A DNA stretch of 64,000 nucleotides from Streptomyces altiplanensis. Its GTDB lineage: Bacteria; Actinomycetota; Actinomycetes; Streptomycetales; Streptomycetaceae. This document shows, piece by piece, positions 21,926-29,319 of this stretch. A model generated the notes under the pieces. The model worked only from the letters and a program-made list of their open reading frames with translations. It ran no database searches and had not been told where the DNA came from. The position numbers and the translations under genes are program-made. Where the stretch lies: assembly GCA_003719395.1 (NCBI GenBank), contig RHMC01000005.1, positions 1 through 64,000 of the forward strand, read 5' to 3'. Every line of letters begins with the position of its first letter. Within the stretch, counting starts at the first letter, position 1.

Positions 21926-22628
21926 TCAGTCGGAGGAGCAGGGGGTCCGAGTGAGTCCCGGCTGCGACGGCGGTGTCCGCCAGGCGGTGAGGACCGCGTC
22001 GATCGCGGCTGCCACCCTCGCTCGCGCCTTCCTTCTCGGTACGCCGCTCATCAGCAGCGCGTCGTACGCCGTGTCGACGTGCCGTACGGACGCCCGTACC
22101 GCCGCCGTCACCGCACCCTCGTCCAGGGAACGGCCTGCCGCGCTGCGGCCGACCCGGCCGCTGCCGCGTTCCGAGGTGTGGGCGGCGACGGCCTGGGCGC
22201 GGGACGGCGGGCAGGACGGGAAGAGGCGCAGGATCTCGGCGGCCAGGGCGGCGGTGAAGCGTACGTCTCGCCGCGCGGCGTGCCGCGTCGCGTTCGCGGC
22301 GGCGGGCGCGGGCATCGTCGTCCGCCAGGCAGGCGGCCTCGGCACGGGCCAGGGCCGCCTCCTCCACGAGGATGCCCTGGCGTTCGTACCGGGTGCGGCG
22401 CTTGTTGTGGCGGACGACGACCGCCCAGAGCGGACTGGCCTCGCGGGCCCGGCGCGTGAGGGCCGCGTTGCCGCGTGGGAGGTAGACGAGGTGGCCCAGG
22501 TCGGCGCAGTCGAGGCAGTACGGGGCGTTGTGCTCCAGGACGAGGAGGGGAAGCGGGCCCCGGCGGCACTCCGCGCAGTGGAGGCGCGGTGCGAGGGGGA
22601 CGACGACCACCGGTTCGGCGCCGGACAC
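21926..22628 (-). CDS. DUF2293 domain-containing protein
   Basis: Starting at ATG 22628 (MSGAEPVVVVPLAPRLHC), the N-terminal part has two CxxC-like pairs (HCAECRRGPL and YCLDCADLGH). The C-terminal half is the DUF2293 domain (EILRLFPSCPPSRAQAVAAH, DTAYDALLMSGVPRRKARARV). One frame change near 22270 joins the two parts. Function unknown; the Cys pairs suggest zinc binding. It lies downstream of the coiled membrane-anchored protein with a one-base gap. Confidence 0.82.
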
Positions 22629-22629
22629 G

Positions 22630-23088
22630 TCAGCGGACCCCCGGCGCCGCGGTCGCGATGAACGCGCGCACCGCCTCCTGCGCCTCCTCCGAGCGCAGCG
22701 ACCGCTCCGCCTCGTCCGTCGCCTCGTGCATGCAGTTCGTGGCTTCGAAGGCCGAGACCGCCAGCTGCACGGCGGCGTTGTCGTCGCACACCAACTGGAC
22801 GCGGTAGAGCGCCTGCCGGGCGGCCGCGCGCAACCGGTACGACTCCATGCGGGCCGATTCGGCGCTGTCGCTGCCCGGCGCCTCGGCCCGGCGGTGCCAA
22901 CGGTCGTTCTGGCCGCGCCGGTATTCGACGGCCGCGCCGGCGAAGGCGCTGTACGCGGAGATCCGCTCCTGACGGAGCTGTTCGGCGCGGGCGAGGGCGG
23001 CGGTGCGCTCTGCCGTCTGGCGCTGGAAGAAGTGCGTCACCACCGAGCCGAGCAGGGTGCCTATGACGGCGACGAGGGCTGTCCCCAT
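22630..23088 (-). CDS. Membrane-anchored coiled protein, conserved in Streptomyces, unknown function
   Basis: ATG 23088 with GGGGAG upstream gives 152 residues. One N-terminal membrane anchor (MGTALVAVIGTLLGSVVTHFF) is followed by a long basic/acidic helix (QRQTAERTAALARAEQLRQERISAY) and further helices. It is similar in layout to small actinobacterial anchored coiled proteins. Its stop is one base from the DUF2293 start, so the two are probably one operon. Confidence 0.65.
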   Translation of the reverse strand: MGTALVAVIGTLLGSVVTHFFQRQTAERTAALARAEQLRQERISAYSAFAGAAVEYRRGQNDRWHRRAEAPGSDSAESARMESYRLRAAARQALYRVQLVCDDNAAVQLAVSAFEATNCMHEATDEAERSLRSEEAQEAVRAFIATAAPGVR

Positions 23089-23152
23089 GGTACGTACTCC
23101 CCGGAAGTCCCAAATAATCGTTCGAGTGCGGGCGGGTGATGTTGTTAGCGTC

Positions 23153-23890
23153 ATGGACGTGGCGAAACTCAATCAGATCATCGCAGTGGAGAAAGGCGTC
23201 AAGTCCAAGGCGCAGCAGGACCTTGCGGCGGCCCATCACGGGCTCCAGAAGCCGGCGTTGCTGGCGGGCATCTCGCGCACGTACCAGCCCAAGGACGAGG
23301 AGGGGGAGCAGCTTCCGCCCGAGTCCACGCGGGTCCAGGTCAAGGCCGAGGACGTCCTGCGCGAGACCGCGAAGACGCTGACCCGGCTGTTTGACGTGAC
23401 CGCCACCAAGGACTGGGCCAACTGCGAGGCCCGCGCCGATGTGACCGTCGACGGGCGGGTGCTCGTGAGCGCGGTGCCGGTCTCCTATCTGCTCTTCCTC
23501 GAGAAGCAGTTGACGGACATCTACGCCTTCGTGCGGAAGCTCCCCGTGCTCGACGCTTCCGAGGCGTGGACGCTCGACCCGTCGACCGACGACTGGAAGA
23601 CGGACGCGGTACGGACGCTCCGTACGAAGAAGGTGCCGCGCAACCACGTGAAGGCCGAGGCGACCGACAAGCACCCGGCGCAGGTCGAGGTGTACTACGA
23701 GGACGTTCCGGTCGGGTACTGGACGACCGTGAAGTTCTCCGGGGCGCTGACGGCCCGGCGCGTGAGCGAACTGCTGGAGCGGGTGGAGAAGCTGCAGCAG
23801 GCCGTGAAGTTCGCCCGCGAGGAGGCGAACGGCGCCGAGGTCACGGACCAGCGGGTGGGGGACGCTGTCTTCGGCTACCTGTTCGGGTGA
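23153..23890 (+). CDS. Conserved hypothetical protein (possible DUF7873)
   Basis: A 245-residue soluble protein (MDVAKLNQIIAVEKGVKSKAQQDLAAAHHGLQKP). The sequence VARVQVKAEDVLRETAKTLTRLFDVTATKDWANC-type region (about residues 60-90) and AEVTDQRVGDAVFGYLFG at the C-terminus look strongly conserved in character, with no indels. I do not recognise a catalytic motif. The predicted structure is mixed alpha/beta with a C-terminal helix pair. It is transcribed away from the membrane-anchored gene and followed by a terminator and the Y-RNA-like element. Confidence 0.7.
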   Translation: MDVAKLNQIIAVEKGVKSKAQQDLAAAHHGLQKPALLAGISRTYQPKDEEGEQLPPESTRVQVKAEDVLRETAKTLTRLFDVTATKDWANCEARADVTVDGRVLVSAVPVSYLLFLEKQLTDIYAFVRKLPVLDASEAWTLDPSTDDWKTDAVRTLRTKKVPRNHVKAEATDKHPAQVEVYYEDVPVGYWTTVKFSGALTARRVSELLERVEKLQQAVKFAREEANGAEVTDQRVGDAVFGYLFG

Positions 23891-23919
23891 CCGAGGCAGG
23901 ACGGGTAGCCTCATTGACT

Positions 23920-23945
23920 CCCCGGCCGCCATCGTGCGGCCGGGG
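23920..23945 (+). terminator. Terminator hairpin after the 23153-23890 gene
   Basis: CCCCGGCCGC (23920-23929) pairs perfectly with GCGGCCGGGG (23936-23945) around a six-base loop, 30 bases after the stop codon. Confidence 0.75.
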
Positions 23946-24046
23946 TGCGCGAGGAGCGCAAAGCTGAAACTGAAGTTCGTCGTGACTGCGCGGTACCGGA
24001 GCCGGACCGCGTTCAATCTCAGACTCTTGCTCCAGACTCAGCATTC

Positions 24047-24250
24047 GCCACCGATCGCCGCACCAACCGGGCCCGGGCCCATGCGCGTCGAGATGCCGGT
24101 TCAATTCCGGCCCGCAGAGCTTCGATCTGCGGTGGTCCAAAGGCAGGACGCGGCGACATCACGACTGATCCGGGTCTCTTCAACGGGCGGCGCATCAACC
24201 AGGTGGCATCACACAGGGCCCGGGGGCCGGCTACGCCCCCGGGCCCGCTT
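24047..24250 (+). ncRNA. tRNA-mimic RNA with permuted arm order, probable YrlA-class Y RNA
   Basis: Four perfect helices occur in circularly permuted tRNA order. T arm: GCCGG 24095-24099, loop TTCAATT, CCGGC 24107-24111. Acceptor-like stem: CCGCAGA 24112-24118 directly after it, loop GCTTCGA, TCTGCGG 24126-24132. Then T8-G9 and a D arm: GTCC 24135-24138, loop AAAGGCA, GGAC 24146-24149. The anticodon-stem position is filled by GCGGCGA 24150-24156 pairing with TCGCCGC 24055-24061. GCCACC 24047-24052 pairs with GGTGGC 24202-24207 as an outer stem. A strong terminator ends it at 24246. Bacterial Y RNAs of the YrlA class have exactly this closed-acceptor tRNA-like module joined to a Ro-binding stem. 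The 5' end is uncertain and no Ro60/Rsr gene is in the window. Confidence 0.65.
24216..24250 (+). terminator. Strong intrinsic terminator after the Y-RNA-like element
   Basis: GGGCCCGGGGGC (24216-24227) and GCCCCCGGGCCC (24235-24246) form a perfect 12-bp stem with loop CGGCTAC. A pyrimidine tract (GCTTCCTTTTCCTT) follows, better than most terminators here. Confidence 0.88.
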
Positions 24251-24459
24251 CCTTTTCCTTCGGGTTCCTCCGGTTTTCCCCGGGCTCTTCCGGCCGGGGC
24301 GAGGTCGGCCGGAGCGTGGCCCCGATCTTCCGGAAGCCGCCGTGCGCAACCCCTGGGGCGCCTGGTGGGTCTCGGATACGGTGAGGCGATTTCAGTGATC
24401 ACGGCGGCGGGGGCTCCGATCGAGTACCCGTCCCGTACCCGGGAGTTGGAGGGTTTCGC

Positions 24460-24978
24460 ATGGGATTCTTGGGGTTCTTGGAATTGATGCGGAGCGGCAG
24501 GCAGGTGCGGGGGCGCAAGGACATGGTCCTCGGCGGGTGCCCGGCGACGCTCGGCATGGTGCCGTCCGCCGCACTCGCGACGCCCGGGAGCGGAGTGAGC
24601 GGAACGGTGCTCGCCACCGGCACCTCCGCCGGGACGATGAAGGTGGAGACCCAGGGGCCCACCGACGTGGTCGTACGCACCATCACCATCGCCCCGGGCG
24701 GCTCCACCGGATGGCACCACCACCCCGGACAGCTCATAGCCGTCGTGCAGAAGGGCACGCTGTCCCGGACGCTGGACGACTGCTCCGTCGAGACGACGAC
24801 AGCGGGCCAGTCCTTCATCGAACCGTCCGGAGCCGAGCACCGGCACATCGGGCGCAATCTGGGGAGTGAGCCCGTGGTGCTGTACCTGACCTACATGCTG
24901 CCCACCGGCAGTCCGCTCTCCGTCGACGCCGACGCACCGGCGTGCGAGACGGGCGGGACGGGGAAGGCAGGGGAGTAG
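24460..24978 (+). CDS. Cupin domain protein, probably exported
   Basis: ATG 24460 has an excellent GGAGGG six bases upstream. Residues 25-45 (MVLGGCPATLGMVPSAALATP) look like the hydrophobic end of a signal peptide with an ALA-type cleavage site, so an internal GTG at 24505 is an alternative start. The cupin core includes TIAPGGSTGWHHHPGQLIAVVQKGTL (cupin motif 1 with three His) and GQSFIEPSGAEHRHIGRN (motif 2), giving a likely metal site. The substrate is unknown. It stands alone after the Y-RNA-like locus. Confidence 0.78.
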   Translation: MGFLGFLELMRSGRQVRGRKDMVLGGCPATLGMVPSAALATPGSGVSGTVLATGTSAGTMKVETQGPTDVVVRTITIAPGGSTGWHHHPGQLIAVVQKGTLSRTLDDCSVETTTAGQSFIEPSGAEHRHIGRNLGSEPVVLYLTYMLPTGSPLSVDADAPACETGGTGKAGE

Positions 24979-25108
24979 GCGGCGCGTGAGGGCGGGAGCG
25001 GGGCCTGTGCGGTCTCGGCGAGCGGCACCGTCCTGCGGCCCACCGGGACGACGTACCACTGATACTGATGTTGGTGCTGTTCATGGGGCTGCGGTTAGGG
25101 TCGGTCGT

Positions 25109-25372
25109 ATGACTTCGGACCTCTGGGCCTCGCTGCCCGCCGCCGTACGCGAGAAAGTCGACGAACTCGTCGTTCAGGGGCGGTCGGTCCAGGCCGTCTT
25201 CGCCGTACGCTCCTCCGGCGTCACGCCGAGGCCGGGACTGCGCGCCTGTCAGGACGTGATCGCCGAGCGCGGTGTCGTGCTCGCCGACCGGTCCGAGGTG
25301 CCGTTCCGCTCCGACGAGCGGGGCGGGCCGGATCAGGAGGACGCGGCGGACCGGCCCGTGCCGCCTGCATGA
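25109..25372 (+). CDS. Small conserved hypothetical protein
   Basis: Eighty-seven residues, MTSDLWASLPAAVREKVDELVVQGR, with a helical N-terminal half and a hydrophilic tail. No known motif. TAGGGT at 25096-25101 lies seven bases before the ATG and there is no ribosome site, so the mRNA is probably leaderless. The next gene starts eight bases after its stop, suggesting an operon. Confidence 0.65.
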   Translation: MTSDLWASLPAAVREKVDELVVQGRSVQAVFAVRSSGVTPRPGLRACQDVIAERGVVLADRSEVPFRSDERGGPDQEDAADRPVPPA

Positions 25373-25379
25373 TGGGGCT

Positions 25380-26041
25380 GTGCAGTTCGAAGCGATCACC
25401 TGGGAACGGCTGACCGACGCCCTCGCCGACCACCTGGCCCACCTGGGCAGCCTGGAGCCGGCCGCGGGCGGGGAGCCGTCGCCGTGGCTCAGGGCCGCCG
25501 TCGACGGCGCACCCGCCGCCCGCACCGGCAAGATCGGCCGAGCGCCTCGCCGAGGCGTTTGCGGCTGCGCGGCCGGACGGTCGTGGTCGTCGGCGCGGAG
25601 GGATTCCTGCGGCCGGCGTCGCTCCGCTACGAGTTCGGCAAGGAGGACCCCGACTCGTACTACGACGGCTGGTTCGACATCGGTGCCCTGCGGCGTGAGG
25701 TCTTCGGGCCCCTGGAACCCGGCGGGACCGGGCGCGTTCTGCCCGACCTGTGGGACCCGGCCACGGACCGCGCGACGCGCAGTCCGTACGTACGGCTGCC
25801 GGCCGGTGGTGTGCTGCTGCTGCACGGGCCGATGCTTCTGCGGCACTGGTTTCCGTTCGACCTGACGGTGCATGTGCGGTTGTCCGCGGGGGCGTTGGAG
25901 CGCCGGACCGAGGCGCGGGCGAAGTGGACGCTGCCCGCCTTCGCCCGTTACGAGCGGGAGGTGCGGCCCGGGGAGACCGCCGATGCGCTCGTACGGGCCG
26001 ATGACCCGAGGCATCCGGCGTGGACGGGGCTGCGTGGTTAG
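25380..26041 (+). CDS. Uridine-kinase-like protein with degenerate P-loop
   Basis: GTG 25380 opens MQFEAITWERLTDALADHLAH. The normal Walker A is replaced by VDGAPAARTGKIAERLAEA, where spacing and residues do not fit GxxxxGK(S/T). The rest matches uridine-kinase-like actinobacterial proteins: EGFLRPASLRYEFGKEDPDSYYDGWFDIGAL and VLLLHGPMLLRHWFPFDLTVHV. Two one-base insertions near 25537 and 25560 break the frame. It may bind nucleosides without kinase activity, or act through an altered P-loop. Confidence 0.7.
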
Positions 26042-26373
26042 GGCGGGCCCTGCCCGGCGCTCACGCGTCGCGCTGTCGCCCACGACGCAGCACCCGCCTC
26101 GATGCCCACCTCCACTTTCGCTTCCGCCTCCACGCCGGTCCCCCAGGGCGGTCCGCCGCTCTGTCCCACTCATACCGGGGCAGGCCCGCCCGGCCAGGCA
26201 GCGCACGACACGGCGTCCTCCCGGTCGTACTTCTGGCGCTTCTGGCGCTTCTGGCGCCGGGCGGGAGAGGGGGCTGCTCGCCGGCCGCCCGGCCGAGTCG
26301 AGCGCCGGCAGCCGGCCGGCGGAGGCGCGACGAGTCACCGCGAGCGCGACGAGTCACAAGGAGCAGCACCGCA
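26042..26373. other. Gap without a supported gene
   Basis: About 330 bases between the uridine-kinase-like gene and the convergent PfkB gene. It holds a threefold TTCTGGCGC repeat (26231-26259) and several GC-rich inverted repeats. Open frames here are Arg/Pro-rich and have no ribosome site. Confidence 0.5.
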
Positions 26374-27360
26374 TCACGGAAGAGGCGGCCGCCCGCCCAC
26401 CACCGTCACGGCATGCGCTCCGGCCGCACATCCCGCCGCCGCGCTGCGCATCGTCCGCCCCGGCGAGGCGCGCCGCAAGGAACGCACCGCTGAACGCGTC
26501 ACCCGCGCCCGTCGAGTCCACCGCCTCCGCCGGGGCGGCCGGGACGCGGTCCCGTACGCGGCCGGCCGCGGCGAGCAGCGCACCCCCGGCACCCAGAGTG
26601 ACGGCGACGAGTGGAAAGCGGCGGCTCACTCGCCTGCGGCGTCCGCCGCTTCCGGCAGCCCGGTGAGCAGCCGGGCCTCGTCCGCGTTGGGCAGCAGCAC
26701 GTCCGCCCCCGCTGCCGCCTCCAGGAAACGGTCCACCCCCAGCTCGGCGATGAACCCCGCCGACGCCGGGTCCACGCTCACCGCCACCCCCCGCTTCCGG
26801 GCCTCCAGAAGGGCGAGGCGGGCCGTCCGCCGGCTCGTGCCGGCGAAGAAGAGGTAGCCGGAGAGATGGAGATGGGCGACACCGTCCAGGAGCGACGCGG
26901 ACCAGTCGGCGGGGGAGAGGCGCAGGGCGGCGCCGCTGTCGGTGAGGAACGTGCGCTCGGCGGCGGCGTCGACCAGGGAGATGACGGTGGCCGTCGCCGC
27001 CTCCCCGTCGAGCACGACCTGCGGGCGTACCCGCGCACGCCGCAACCTCTCCTCGTGCCAGGCACCCGCGTCCGCACCGACCCGCGCCAGCAGCCGTACG
27101 TCCGCGAGTCCTGTGTACGCCGCCCAGCAGGCCACGTTGGCACCCGCCCCGCCCGGCAGCGTCCTGATGACCGCCGCCGTGTCGGTCGCCGGCGCGAGCG
27201 GTGCGCGATGGCGGGCCACGACATCGGTGACCACATCGCCGACCACCAGCAGCGCGCCGCCCGAGCCGTGGCTCCTGTCCTCGGTCCCACCCTCGTCGCC
27301 ACCGTCGCCCGCGCCTCCTCCGGCGCTTCTTCCGGCACCTCCTCCCGCTGTCCGGCTCAT
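26374..27360 (-). CDS. psuK: PfkB-family kinase, probable pseudouridine kinase
   Basis: ATG 27360 overlaps the psuG stop (ATGA). After a Gly-rich leader, LLVVGDVVTDVVARH and RTLPGGAGANVACWAAYTGL are the PfkB N-terminal signature. LSGYLFFAGTS and SVDPASAGFIAEL follow. The C-terminal signature EAVDSTGAGDAFSGAFLAARL carries the catalytic Asp (DSTGAGDAF). Frame changes near 26635 and 26440 leave the end AAGAHAVTVVGGRPPLP before the TGA at 26374. PfkB alone does not fix the substrate; the tight overlap with psuG makes pseudouridine to pseudouridine-5'-phosphate the likely reaction. Confidence 0.75.
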
Positions 27361-28274
27361 GTCCGCGTCCACGCGGCCGCGATCTGCGCCGCCAGCCGTA
27401 CGTTGCCGCGCACCGCCGCCAGGTTGGCCTCCAGAGAGGCACCCTCCGTACTCCGCACCAGGTGGTCCAGCAGGAACGGCGTGACCCCCTGGCCCGTGAT
27501 GTTGTGCGCCCTGCACTCCTCCAGCGCCTGAGCCAGTACCCGGTCGTGCAGTGCCGGATCGAGCTGTGCGGCCTCCGGCACGGGGTTGGCGACGAGCAGG
27601 GCCGCTTCCGGCCCGCCGAGCGCGTCCTGGGCGCGCATCACCGCCGCCACCTCACCGGGCGTCCGCACCGTCCAGTCGACCGGCTCCCCCGAACTGCTCA
27701 GATAGAACCCCGGAAAGTGCTCCGTGCCGTATCCGAGGATGCCGACCCCCAGCGTCTCCAGCCGCTGCAACGTCGCCGGGACGTCGAGGATCGACTTGAC
27801 CCCCGCGCACACCACCGTGATCCGCGTCCGCGCCAGCAGTCCCAGATCCGCCGACTCGTCCTGTGTCTGGGTCCACTCGCGGTGTACGCCGCCGAGCCCG
27901 CCGGTGGCGAAGACGCGCAGGCCGGCCCGGGCGGCCAGGAATGCCGTCGCCGACACGGTCGTCGCCCCGTTCGCCCCCGCCGCCAGCGCCGGCGCGAGAT
28001 CGCGATGACCCAGCTTGCGCACCGATTCGTCGTTCGCGACCCGCTCCAACTGGGCTTTGTCCAGGCCGACATGCGCCCTGCCGTCGAGGACGGCAATGGT
28101 CGCGGGAACGGCTCCGACGGTACGCACCTCCTCCTCCAGCTCCTTCGCGACCCGCAGATTGCGCGGGCGCGGCAGGCCGTGCGCGATGATCGTCGACTCG
28201 AGGGCTACGACGGGGCGACGCCGCTCCAGCGCCTCCCGCACCTCCCCGGACAGCAGCAGCGTGGTGTCAGGCAT
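27357..28274 (-). CDS. psuG: Pseudouridine-5'-phosphate glycosidase
   Basis: A clean 305-residue protein from ATG 28274. The IndA/PsuG signature is complete: RPVVALESTIIAHGLPRPRNL (Glu in ALEST), VPATIAVLDGRAHVGL, ATGGLGGVHRE and SSGEPVDWTV. The enzyme splits pseudouridine-5'-phosphate into uracil and ribose-5-phosphate, working with a pseudouridine kinase encoded by the overlapping downstream gene. Together they salvage pseudouridine from tRNA and rRNA turnover. It is divergent from the VOC gene, with 89 bases between. Confidence 0.93.
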   Translation of the reverse strand: MPDTTLLLSGEVREALERRRPVVALESTIIAHGLPRPRNLRVAKELEEEVRTVGAVPATIAVLDGRAHVGLDKAQLERVANDESVRKLGHRDLAPALAAGANGATTVSATAFLAARAGLRVFATGGLGGVHREWTQTQDESADLGLLARTRITVVCAGVKSILDVPATLQRLETLGVGILGYGTEHFPGFYLSSSGEPVDWTVRTPGEVAAVMRAQDALGGPEAALLVANPVPEAAQLDPALHDRVLAQALEECRAHNITGQGVTPFLLDHLVRSTEGASLEANLAAVRGNVRLAAQIAAAWTRT

Positions 28275-28363
28275 GCCCCCATCCCTGGCGCACCGGCCGG
28301 GCCCGCAAACGTCCCGCGGCGCGTCCCTTGCGTCCGTCGGCGATCACGACGCAGCCTGTGCGG

Positions 28364-28789
28364 ATGACAGAAACGCATCTCGATCACGTCGTGCTGTGGG
28401 TGAACGACCCTCTCGCCTCGCTGGAGTTCTACGAGAAGACCGTCGGTCTGACGGGCGTACGAGCCGCCGAGTTCGCGGAGGGCAGAGCGCCCTTCCCCTC
28501 CGTGCGCGTCTCCGCGCAGTCGCTGCTCGACCTCGCCCCGCTCACCATGGCCGGGGCCATGAACGCCGTCCCCGGCGCCGAGGGCGCGGCCGGCCACCCG
28601 GTGAACCACGTCTGCCTCGCCATGGGCCGGCAGGCATTCGAGGCCCTGCACGGCCGGCTGGAGGACAGTGGCGTCGCCGTCTCGCCGTACTCCCACAACA
28701 GCTTCGGGGCCCGAGGCGCCGCTCCCCGCTCCTTCTACTTCCGCGACCCCGACGGGAACATCGTCGAGGCCCGCCATTACGACGAGTGA
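28364..28789 (+). CDS. VOC (glyoxalase/dioxygenase) superfamily protein
   Basis: ATG 28364 starts MTETHLDHVVLWVNDPLASLEFYEKTVGL. His-7 and Glu in DGNIVEARHYDE near the C-terminus are typical VOC metal positions, with NHVCLAMG in the second module. 141 residues, one VOC unit pair. The substrate is not predictable. It ends just before a strong terminator. Confidence 0.85.
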   Translation: MTETHLDHVVLWVNDPLASLEFYEKTVGLTGVRAAEFAEGRAPFPSVRVSAQSLLDLAPLTMAGAMNAVPGAEGAAGHPVNHVCLAMGRQAFEALHGRLEDSGVAVSPYSHNSFGARGAAPRSFYFRDPDGNIVEARHYDE

Positions 28790-28850
28790 CGCGTGACGCG
28801 TGACGCATGAGAGCTATGGCCGCCCGGCAGGCTCCAGCCGCTCACACACG

Positions 28851-28897
28851 CCCGTACGGCCGGCTGCCGTCGTCCGGAACCAGCCGGACCGTACGGG
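28851..28897 (+). terminator. Long terminator hairpin after the VOC gene
   Basis: CCCGTACGGCCGGCTG (28851-28866) pairs with CAGCCGG-A-CCGTACGGG (28881-28897), 16 bp with one bulged A and a 14-base loop, followed by TTCCTGCC. Confidence 0.8.
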
Positions 28898-28956
28898 TTC
28901 CTGCCCGCCGGTACTGACGTATTCGGCGGTACCGGTGCCCGCTAAGGTGACGCGCC

Positions 28957-29319
28957 ATGACGACAACTGATCAAGCTCCCGCCTCGTTCTCCGTGCACAT
29001 TCCGGACGCCGACCTCGAACCCGAGCCGCTCGACCCCGGCCAGGTCGTCTCCGGCGAGCCGGTGGTGACGGGCAAGGTGCTGTGGGAGTCGCCCGACGGC
29101 AGGCAGCTGCGCGGCATCTGGCAGATCACGCCCGGCGTGGTCACCGACACCGAGGCCAACGAACTGTTCGTCGTGGTCAGCGGGCGTGCGACGGTCGAGG
29201 TGGACGGCGGCGACACCCTGGAGATCGGGCCGGGGGACGCGTGTGTGCTGCGCGAGGGGGACCGTACGACCTGGACCGTGCACGAGACGCTGCGCAAGGC
29301 CTACCACATCAGCCTTTAG
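28957..29319 (+). CDS. Small cupin domain protein
   Basis: A 120-residue protein (MTTTDQAPASFSVHIPDADLEPEPL) with a single cupin barrel: NELFVVVSGRATVEVDGGDTLEIGPGDACVLREGDRTTWTVHET. Homologues are often annotated as cupin domain (DUF861-like) proteins. TAAGGT at 28943-28948 lies eight bases before the ATG and no ribosome site is present, so the transcript is probably leaderless. The 3' end overlaps the convergent MFS gene by 11 bases. Confidence 0.82.
   Translation: MTTTDQAPASFSVHIPDADLEPEPLDPGQVVSGEPVVTGKVLWESPDGRQLRGIWQITPGVVTDTEANELFVVVSGRATVEVDGGDTLEIGPGDACVLREGDRTTWTVHETLRKAYHISL

Noticed and set aside
24012-24132. A canonical tRNA at the T-arm/acceptor sequence
   Set aside because: No TCTGCGG strand lies upstream at tRNA distance and no CCGCAGA lies downstream of the 5' half; only the permuted order pairs.
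24047-24246. Two-piece (permuted) tmRNA
   Set aside because: There is no G3-U70 pair, no tag reading frame ending in AA residues, and the D arm has a true stem, unlike tmRNA.
23934-24398. Possible 154-codon protein over the tRNA-mimic region
   Set aside because: It reads straight through perfect tRNA-like helices and a terminator, lacks a ribosome site, and shows the GSIP-type peptide that arises from translating T arms.
26061-26369. A 102-codon minus-strand gene in the 26042-26373 gap
   Set aside because: Arg-rich, no ribosome site, no domain, and it overlaps the end of the PfkB gene.
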